From: Opitutaceae bacterium | GTDB lineage: Bacteria; Verrucomicrobiota; Verrucomicrobiia; Opitutales; Opitutaceae | Length of the DNA: 38,820 nt | Direction of reading: 5' to 3' | Assembly (NCBI GenBank): GCA_023269585.1 | Contig: JAHFTC010000029.1 | Span: 1 to 38,820 of the forward strand | In this document: positions 33,348 to 38,820 of the stretch, in pieces | Position numbering within the stretch: the stretch's first letter is position 1 | Layout: each line of letters starts with the position of its first letter | Program-made: the position numbers and the translations under genes | Notes under the pieces: model-generated | What the model was told of the DNA's origin: nothing | The model's input: only the letters and a program-made list of their open reading frames with translations | The model's database searches: none

Positions 33348-33761
33348 CTACGGCGGTGCGATTTTGCAGGCGACGAGCCGGCGCACCGGGACGAGCTGGT
33401 CCCCGGTCGTCACCGGGAAGCGGATGCTGCGGCCCTCGGCGTAGCGGCGGGCGCCCGCGATGATCGTCTTGAGCTCCGCCGGCAGGTCGCCGGCCAGGGC
33501 GAGCGCGACGGACCGTTCGCCGAGGACGACGGAGATCTCGAAATCGCCGTCGCGGGGAATCAGGTAGAGGAGCGTGCGCTCCTTCAGCCGAAGAAAACAA
33601 TATCGGCCGAACGGGATCTTGGCCGGTTTCCATGCCGGCTGCAGCCCGGGGAAATCTTCCGAGAGGGCGGAGATCAGCTGGAGCCAGAGGCCGGAGGTCG
33701 GACCCAATGCGGCGGCGAGGAGGGCAGGGGTGGGCGTCAGCGTGGCCGAACTTGGTTTCAT
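33348..33761 (-). CDS. DUF3788 family protein
   Basis: A 137-residue cytoplasmic protein. The core FGRYCFLRLKERTLLYLIP, then GDFEISVVLGERSVALAL fits the DUF3788 family of small proteins of unknown function. ATG 33761 (MKPSSATLTPTPALL) is used because the frame above it to 34109 is low-complexity and antisense noise. The product ends VACKIAPP. Confidence 0.7.
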   Translation of the reverse strand: MKPSSATLTPTPALLAAALGPTSGLWLQLISALSEDFPGLQPAWKPAKIPFGRYCFLRLKERTLLYLIPRDGDFEISVVLGERSVALALAGDLPAELKTIIAGARRYAEGRSIRFPVTTGDQLVPVRRLVACKIAPP

Positions 33762-34092
33762 CGGACGTGGCGGGGATGGCGGCGCCGCGGTCGGTCTGCG
33801 CTGCGGAGCGCACGGTCTCGCGGGCTTTGGCCGGCTGAGAGTGCCTCGCGCAGTGCTGCGGGGCGAGCTCGGATTCCCGCTTGCCCACGGTGGCGGCAGA
33901 CGGGCAGGTTCCGCGGTTTTCCTCCGCACCATGACCAAGACCGCCTGCCGGATCGACGGCGTCGCCATGGCGCTCAAGGCCTGTTTCGTGAAAAAGAGCG
34001 AGTGAACCGGCGCACCGCGCGGGCCCGGGTACGCGGCGGCCGGTGCACTTGAGGCTTCAAACTCCGGCGACACGCCGTAGCGTCGCGCGACC
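33762..34092. other. Gap without a recognisable gene
   Basis: This is 331 bases between divergent DUF3788 and tautomerase genes. The open frames on both strands (for example 33574-34005 plus) have no family resemblance and poor codon texture. No repeat words or strong hairpin were found. Promoters for both genes probably lie here. Confidence 0.5.
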
Positions 34093-34482
34093 ATGGCGCA
34101 GATCCTCATTTACTCGCGACGGGAGCATCTCGCCGGGCGGCGGCAGGCGATCTCGGACGTGTTGCACGGTTGTGTGACGGCGACGCTCGGGCTCCCTGCG
34201 GACAAGTGTTTCCATCGATTCATCGCGCTCGAGGCGGAGGATTTCATTTACCCGGCCGATCGCGGCGAACGCTACACGATCATCGAGATCAGCCTGTTCG
34301 AGGGGCGTTTGGTGGAGACGAAGAAGCAACTGATCCGCGCGATCTTCGAGCGGTTTGAGCGGGAACTCGGGATCCCGCGGCAGGCGGTGGAGATCACGCT
34401 CCACGAGACACCGCGGCACAACTGGGGCATTCGCGGCCTACCCGGCGACGAGCTCGCTCTCGCGTACAAGGTGGAGAAATGA
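34093..34482 (+). CDS. Tautomerase-fold family protein without Pro1
   Basis: A 129-residue protein of the tautomerase superfamily, by KCFHRFIALEAEDFIYPADR, YTIIEISLFEGRLVETKKQL, and the C-terminal ETPRHNWGIRGLPGDELAL. The usual catalytic proline after the initiator Met is Ala here (MAQILIYSRREHL); I recall other members of this subfamily with MAK or MA, so the loss may be normal for the group. The reaction is unknown. No Shine-Dalgarno is visible. It is the first of a plus-strand pair with the methyltransferase gene. Confidence 0.82.
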   Translation: MAQILIYSRREHLAGRRQAISDVLHGCVTATLGLPADKCFHRFIALEAEDFIYPADRGERYTIIEISLFEGRLVETKKQLIRAIFERFERELGIPRQAVEITLHETPRHNWGIRGLPGDELALAYKVEK

Positions 34483-34581
34483 CGCCCGACCGGCGTGCGG
34501 AATGACCGTCCGCGCTGGCGAAACCGCCGCAGCGCCGGTGTGGCTGGACCGGGCACGGGGGCCGGGGCAGGCTGCCGGGTG

Positions 34582-35034
34582 ATGTCCCCTGTGTCCAAGA
34601 TTCCTTCCCCCGCTGCGCTGGCGCTCTCGATCGGCGCGGCGGCATTGCTGACTCGGTATGTGCCGGCGTTGCAGTGCTCGGTGTTTCACTCCCGGATCGC
34701 CGCGGGTGCACTGGTATTGGTCGCACTCGGACTGAATGCGTGGGCGTGGGTCGAGTTCCGCCGCTACCGGACGACGATCCTCCCGCTGCGGCAGCCCACG
34801 AGCCTGCTGTGCGCGGGACCGTTCCGCTTCTCGCGGAATCCCATCTATTGCGGGATGCTCCTGATCGCCTTCGCGCCTTGGTTGGCGTGGGGTCAGCTGG
34901 GGTTGTTGCTCGCGCCGCCGCTGTTCTTCGCCGTGATCAACGGAGCCGTCATCCCGTATGAGGAGGCCAAGCTGCAACGGATCTTTGGTGACGCCTACGC
35001 CGACTACTGTCGCCGGGTGCGGCGGTGGTGCTGA
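34582..35034 (+). CDS. Isoprenylcysteine methyltransferase-like membrane protein
   Basis: A 150-residue membrane protein of the ICMT/phospholipid methyltransferase group. Four hydrophobic segments (LALSIGAAALLT, AAGALVLVALGLNAWAW, GMLLIAFAPWLAWGQLGLLL, FFAVINGAVIP) and the methyltransferase motif GPFRFSRNPIYCGMLL, followed by EEAKLQRIFGDAYADYCRRV, support this. ATG 34582 is used; the adjacent GTG at 34579 could serve instead. Substrate unknown. Confidence 0.85.
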   Translation: MSPVSKIPSPAALALSIGAAALLTRYVPALQCSVFHSRIAAGALVLVALGLNAWAWVEFRRYRTTILPLRQPTSLLCAGPFRFSRNPIYCGMLLIAFAPWLAWGQLGLLLAPPLFFAVINGAVIPYEEAKLQRIFGDAYADYCRRVRRWC

Positions 35035-35042
35035 ACCCGGGC

Positions 35043-35348
35043 TCAAACCCCGAGCCGCGTGTGGACGCCGGCGAGATCGAGGCCGTCGATACGGAGGAGC
35101 TTCTGGCGGGAGGTCTCGCCGCGTTCGAGCGCGATGGCGCGGCGCGGCAGGTCCAGCTGCGCCGCGAGGAATGCGACGAGGGCCTCGTTGGCCCGGCCCT
35201 CGACCGGTGGCGCGCGCAGCTTGATTTTCACGGCAGTGCCCATCGTGCCGGCGACCTCGTCGCGCGAGGCGCCGGGGATGACCTTCACCTCGAGCCGGCA
35301 CGAGGCCGGCGCGGGCACGGGAGCCGCGGACTTGGGCGGAGCGGCCAC
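35043..35348 (-). CDS. DUF167 family protein (YggU-like)
   Basis: A 101-residue protein with the DUF167 core: LEVKVIPGASRDEVAG, KIKLRAPPVEGRANEALVAF and GETSRQKLLRIDG. The family is widespread in bacteria and its role is unresolved. The N-terminal 17 residues are Ala/Pro-rich. It is convergent with the methyltransferase gene (8 bases) and 21 bases downstream of the Dabb gene on the same strand. Confidence 0.9.
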   Translation of the reverse strand: MAAPPKSAAPVPAPASCRLEVKVIPGASRDEVAGTMGTAVKIKLRAPPVEGRANEALVAFLAAQLDLPRRAIALERGETSRQKLLRIDGLDLAGVHTRLGV

Positions 35349-35369
35349 GGTGGACGAACGGGTCCGGGC

Positions 35370-35669
35370 TCAGGCGGCGTCGACGACGGCGACGCGCGTC
35401 CAGCTGTCCTTGTGGTCGGCGACGAACTTCAGGTGCACGGGGTGCGTCTGGTAGGCGTCGTGGCCGGCGACATCGTCGAAGATCACGGTGAGGGCGAAGC
35501 CGTACTCGGTGTCGATCACCGGCCGGGCGGGAACCGGCGCCGGAGTACCCACGAACAGGTGACGCACGCCCGGCACCGCGCGGAGCGATTCGAGGCCGGC
35601 GCGCAGGGCGGAGCGGCGTTCGGCGGGCAGATCGGGCTTGAGGTAGAAGCGGACGAGGTGGACGAGCAT
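35370..35669 (-). CDS. Dabb (stress-responsive A/B barrel) protein
   Basis: A 99-residue protein starting MLVHLVRFYLKPD, with GLESLRAVPGVRHLFVG, YGFALTVIFDDVAGHDAYQT, and HPVHLKFVADHKDSWTRVAV, the signature order of the dimeric alpha+beta barrel Dabb domain. ATG 35669 fits this; the frame is open to 35705. Enzyme activity is unknown for most members. Probably co-transcribed with the DUF167 gene. Confidence 0.88.
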   Translation of the reverse strand: MLVHLVRFYLKPDLPAERRSALRAGLESLRAVPGVRHLFVGTPAPVPARPVIDTEYGFALTVIFDDVAGHDAYQTHPVHLKFVADHKDSWTRVAVVDAA

Positions 35670-35796
35670 GCGGCGCAGCGTGCCGGTCGGACGGAAGTGG
35701 GGCAAGAGCCCGTTGGGCGCCGCCGCCGTGGCTCCTGCGCGGATTGCGGCAGAGGCGGCCCTCGGGGTGGGCTGCCGTCTTCCGTGCTCCTGTTGC

Positions 35797-35889
35797 GGAT
35801 TCGGTGTTGCGACCGCCGTGCCGCCGCTTCCAGCTCCGGCCGCTCCCCGCCGCCTGCCTGCCTCGGTCTAGAGAGCCATCTGTCAAAAG
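35797..35889. repeat. Dispersed repeat, copy 1
   Basis: GGATTCGGTGTTGCGACCGC starts a 23-base exact match (35797-35819) to 37068-37090; the following CCGCCGCTTCCAGCTCCGGC and the end GAGAGCCATCTGTCAAAAG (35871-35889) also match copy 2 with few changes. Copy 1 lacks about 46 bases present inside copy 2. The repeat lies in the gap between the Dabb gene and the hydrolase gene. Confidence 0.85.
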
Positions 35890-35994
35890 CTAGGACCCCG
35901 GCTTCCGGCTCCGTTTCCCGGCTTCGTCAGCCCAACCGGGGCGTCTCTGCATGACAGAGGTTGTGCCGGGTTTCGCGCCGGGTAGGTTGGGCAA

Positions 35995-36945
35995 ATGTCG
36001 GTTCCCCGCGCCAGTCTGACGAAAAGGGTTTGGAGGAGAACCGGGCGCGTCGTGCTCTTTGTCAATGCGCTCGTCTTGATCGTGCTCGTCGTGTGGTTGG
36101 GGTCTTTGGGGCGCCCGAGGCACGAACATTTCACGCAGCCACGTGCGGCGAACAATGCGACCGTGCTCGAGCGCGACGCCGCCACGGGAAGCGACGCGGT
36201 GCAGTTGACTGCGACGGATGGTTCTGCCGTGAGGCTGCGGGTGGTGCGTGATTTTGCACACGAGCGGCCGCGACCGGTGGTCGTGATCCTGGGCGGGCAT
36301 CGCACCGGACGCGCTGCCGCGAGCCTGGTCGGCGCGCCCGGTGCGATCGCGGTGGTCGCGGTGGACTATCCCTATGACGGACCGGACAAGATCCGCGGCT
36401 TGCGGCAGGCGATGAAATACGCGCCCGCCATCCAGCAGGCGCTGCTGGATACGCCACGCGCCTTGTCGCAGGCGCTGGACTGGGTGCTCACCCAGCCGTG
36501 GGCGGATCCGGCCCGGATCGAACTGGTCGGCGTCAGCCTGGGTGTGCCTTTCGCGGCCGTAACGGGAGCGTTGGATACACGGTTCTCGCGTGTCTGGATC
36601 ATCCAGGGTGCCGCGGACAACGAGCAATGGATCGACCGCAATCTCGAGCGCAAAATCTCCCGGCCCTGGGTGCGGCGTGCGACCGCGATGCTCGTGCACC
36701 GGTTGGCCTACGGAGCCTCCTTTGACACGGCGGCATGGGTCGCGCAGATCGCGCCACGTCCGGTGATCGTGATCGGCGCGCTCCACGACGAAAAGCTGCC
36801 GATCGAGCAGGTGGAGCAGGTCTTCGGCGCGGCGGGCGACCCCAAGGAGTTGATCTGGATCGAGGGCGGCCACGTGAATCCGCGCCGTCCCGAGACGGTG
36901 CGTCGTCTCCTAGACGTGGTCCGCGCGCGGCTCCCATCCGGGTGA
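35995..36945 (+). CDS. Membrane-anchored alpha/beta hydrolase
   Basis: A 316-residue protein with one N-terminal hydrophobic anchor (VVLFVNALVLIVLVVWLG) and an alpha/beta-hydrolase fold. The nucleophile elbow is GVSLG (Ser181), with Asp265 (GALHDEK) and His293 (EGGHVNP) as likely triad members; the oxyanion region is VVVILGGHRTGR. Substrate is unknown. The gene lies between two copies of a dispersed repeat (35797-35889 and 37068-37204). ATG 35995 fits the anchor. Confidence 0.82.
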   Translation: MSVPRASLTKRVWRRTGRVVLFVNALVLIVLVVWLGSLGRPRHEHFTQPRAANNATVLERDAATGSDAVQLTATDGSAVRLRVVRDFAHERPRPVVVILGGHRTGRAAASLVGAPGAIAVVAVDYPYDGPDKIRGLRQAMKYAPAIQQALLDTPRALSQALDWVLTQPWADPARIELVGVSLGVPFAAVTGALDTRFSRVWIIQGAADNEQWIDRNLERKISRPWVRRATAMLVHRLAYGASFDTAAWVAQIAPRPVIVIGALHDEKLPIEQVEQVFGAAGDPKELIWIEGGHVNPRRPETVRRLLDVVRARLPSG

Positions 36946-37208
36946 GCGACTCGGGTCGTCGCTGCGCCCCGTGGAGACGGCCGGGGTGACGTGAGCCCGC
37001 GGGTGGCGGCCTACCAGCGGAAAAACACGAATGCCAAAGCCTGAACCTTTTGTCGTCCCCTGGTGGTGGATTCGGTGTTGCGACCGCCGTTCCGCCGCTT
37101 TCAGCTTCGGCCGCACCCCGCCGCTGGAGAGCCCCATGAGTCCGACCGCCACCGCCCATTCCCGCTGCCCGCCCGCCTCGGTCCAGAGAGCCATTTGTCA
37201 AAAGTTAA
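36946..37208. repeat. Gap with dispersed repeat copy 2, up to the IS
   Basis: Copy 2 spans 37068-37204 and ends GAGAGCCATTTGTCAAAAG (37186-37204), four bases before the left IS end at 37209. It carries about 46 bases not present in copy 1 (about 37116-37165). The stretch 36960-37067 has other repeat-like text (GTGAGCCCGCGGGTGGCGGC, ACGAATGCCAAAGCC) and no gene. Confidence 0.8.
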
Positions 37209-38816
37209 GGGGCTGTTGCCCAAATCCAACCATCTGCGCGGCAACAACTAAAGCGGCACGCTGCGTGCTTAACCCAGTGTCCATATGATGGGCACTCACC
37301 AACCCCAACCGGAGCTATTCAGCTATCAGGTCGATCTTGAGAAGCGCGTACATGCCCAGCATCCGCTGCGTCGGGTGTTGGCGTTGATCGATTTCACCTT
37401 CGCCCGCGAGGTGGTCGCGCCCACCTACGGAGACAACGGCAACGTCTCGCTCGACCCGGCGGTTCTGCTCAAGCTGATGTTCCTGCTCTTCCAGGAGAAT
37501 GTGCGCAGCGAGCGCGAGCTGATGCGCCGCCTGCCCGAGCGCCTCGATTGGCTGTGGTTCCTCGGCTACGGCCTGGATGACGCGATTCCCAACCACAGCG
37601 TGCTCTCCAAGGCGCGCAAGCGCTGGGGCGGCGAACTCTTCGAAACGCTCTTCGTGCGCACCGTGCGCCAGTGCGTCGAAGCCGGGCTGGTCGACGGCAC
37701 CAAAGTCCACCTCGACGGCAGCTTGATCGATGCCGACGCCTCTCGCGACAGCGTCGTCAAAGCCGATGCCGCCACCATCGCCCGCATCAAGGCCGCCTAT
37801 GCCGCGCAGGAGCGCAAACTCGACGACACCACGCCGCCCTCCGCCCGCACGGACATCAACCGCGGGCTGGTCAGCACCACCGATCCCGACGCCCCCTGCG
37901 TCTCCAAAGGTCCCGCCAGTGGCACGGCCCGCCCCCGCTACAAGACGCACCGCATGGTCGACGACCGCTGCGGCGTCATCACCGCCACCGCGACCACCCC
38001 CGGCGACGTCGCCGAGCCCAGCCAGACGCTTCCCCTCGTCGCGCAGCACGAGGACAACACCGGCCGCGAGGTCGTGGCCACCGTCGCCGATCGCCAATAC
38101 GGCACGGTCGAGAACTATTGCGATCTGGTCGAACGCGGCGTCCGCCCCCACATCAGCCCGCTGCTGCCGGCCGACCACCGCAGCGAAGGCCGCTACACCA
38201 AGGATGAGTTCCTCTACGATGCCGCCAACGACCGCTACCTTTGTCCGGCCGGGCAGACCCTGCGCCCCCGTCGCTTCCACAAGCGCCGGCAGATGACCGA
38301 CTACGTCGCGGACAAGCAGACCTGCGCAGCCTGTCCGCTGCGGGAGAACTGCACCGCCAGCAAGGTCGGCCGCTCCATCGCCCGCCACTGGAAAGAGGAG
38401 ACGCTGGAATTTGCGCGCACCATCGCCCGGCTGCCCGAAGCGTACGCCGACCGCGCCCGACGCCGTCATCTGATGGAAGGCAGCTTCGCGCGCAGCGCCA
38501 ACCTGCACCACTTCAAGCGCGCCCGCTGGCGGCGCCTCTGGCGCCAACAAATCCAGGATCACCTCATCGCCGCCGTGCAAAACATCGCCATCCTCGCCGG
38601 CGCTGTGTCCGCCGGCGTCGGCGCGCGTCTACCGCGCCGGCCCACCGCCGGCCGCGGCACGGGCGGCGCCGCTTTTGCGCGCGGATTCTGTGCCCTACGT
38701 CACCGCGGCGTCTGGTTTTACGCGCCGTCGGCCGGCGAAACCGGCTCCTGCCTCGCGGTGTAACTAGAAATCGGATCAGGTCACTTCTCAGCCCTGCCTA
38801 TTTGGGCAACAGCCCC
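37209..38816 (+). mobile_element. IS1182-family insertion sequence, complete
   Basis: The element is 1608 bases and bounded by perfect 17-bp inverted ends: GGGGCTGTTGCCCAAAT at 37209-37225 and its complement at 38800-38816. It carries one transposase gene in the plus orientation. Only four bases lie beyond the right end in this window (GCAA), against TTAA on the left, so a target duplication cannot be judged. Insertion was immediately after the end of dispersed repeat copy 2. Confidence 0.92.
37285..38763 (+). CDS. IS1182-family transposase
   Basis: A 492-residue DDE transposase. The N-terminal DUF772-type domain includes SLDPAVLLKLMFLLFQENVR and RLDWLWFLGY. The acidic triad appears as Asp144 (HLDGSLIDADASR), Asp269 (VADRQYGT) and Glu398 (LMEGSFARSANLHH). 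A cysteine cluster CPAGQTLRP with Cys320, then CAACPLRENC with 347, 350 and 356, marks the zinc-binding-like insert of this family. The frame is intact. The C-terminal 45 residues (AGVGARLPRRPTAGRG...) are unlike the core and may be natural extension. ATG 37285 is followed directly by ATG 37288. Confidence 0.94.
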   Translation: MMGTHQPQPELFSYQVDLEKRVHAQHPLRRVLALIDFTFAREVVAPTYGDNGNVSLDPAVLLKLMFLLFQENVRSERELMRRLPERLDWLWFLGYGLDDAIPNHSVLSKARKRWGGELFETLFVRTVRQCVEAGLVDGTKVHLDGSLIDADASRDSVVKADAATIARIKAAYAAQERKLDDTTPPSARTDINRGLVSTTDPDAPCVSKGPASGTARPRYKTHRMVDDRCGVITATATTPGDVAEPSQTLPLVAQHEDNTGREVVATVADRQYGTVENYCDLVERGVRPHISPLLPADHRSEGRYTKDEFLYDAANDRYLCPAGQTLRPRRFHKRRQMTDYVADKQTCAACPLRENCTASKVGRSIARHWKEETLEFARTIARLPEAYADRARRRHLMEGSFARSANLHHFKRARWRRLWRQQIQDHLIAAVQNIAILAGAVSAGVGARLPRRPTAGRGTGGAAFARGFCALRHRGVWFYAPSAGETGSCLAV

Positions 38817-38820
38817 GCAA

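Noticed and set aside
33574-34005. Plus-strand frame opposite the DUF3788 gene ending in VKKSE
   Set aside because: Largely antisense to DUF3788, with no recognisable domain.
34438-35886. Two minus-strand frames (this and 36599-37201) starting with the similar text MT(D/N)GSLDRG
   Set aside because: The similarity comes from the shared dispersed repeat, not from a protein family; the rest of the frames is arginine-rich and antisense to real genes.
37205-38820. Target-site duplication of the IS
   Set aside because: Only four bases remain after the right end (GCAA) and they differ from the left flank (TTAA); the window is too short to decide.

Overview
The window reads as GC-rich chromosomal DNA of a Gram-negative bacterium, most probably a verrucomicrobium of the Opitutaceae type. 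This is an inference from the protein styles (four-helix-bundle suffix protein, DUF2161 nuclease-fold protein, Opitutus-like RecA/GltB/DnaN/PssA), a beta-barrel porin, few Shine-Dalgarno sequences, and gaps packed with short word-like repeats. No database search was possible.

Left part (1-11000, minus strand apart from the first gene): a partial four-helix-bundle suffix gene is followed by a long urea block. Read in transcription order from the right it is porin, urtA, urtB, urtC, urtD, urtE, ureA, ureB, ureC. This covers outer-membrane entry, ABC uptake of urea and hydrolysis to ammonia. The nickel-insertion genes ureD/E/F/G are not in the window. Every gap inside this block is filled by short repeats, several forming long inverted repeats.

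Middle (11100-17530): recA and an SLC13/ArsB-type permease (minus), a soluble histidine kinase and an exported transglutaminase-like/TPR protein (plus), a UDP-glucuronate-4-epimerase-like enzyme (minus) and a small glutaredoxin (plus). Then 17724-23919 holds gltB and gltD, the two subunits of NADPH glutamate synthase, ending in a strong terminator. Glutamate synthase belongs to the ammonia-assimilation route that urease could feed.

Right part (24000-37000): an apparently frameshifted exported protein, a single-domain response regulator, a membrane protein of unknown role, dnaN, pssA with a solitary RelE-like gene in front, a DUF2161 protein, a NIT-domain chemoreceptor, a membrane protein with an IPT/TIG domain, and a run of small housekeeping-type genes (DUF3788, tautomerase fold, ICMT-like methyltransferase, DUF167, Dabb barrel, alpha/beta hydrolase). 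The hydrolase is flanked by two copies of a dispersed repeat, the second abutting a complete IS1182-type insertion sequence (37209-38816).

The most unusual signal is the set of word-like repeats. At least seven word families occupy inter-cistronic gaps, run right up to start codons in place of ribosome binding sites, form hairpins, and in one gene are translated as an in-frame linker.
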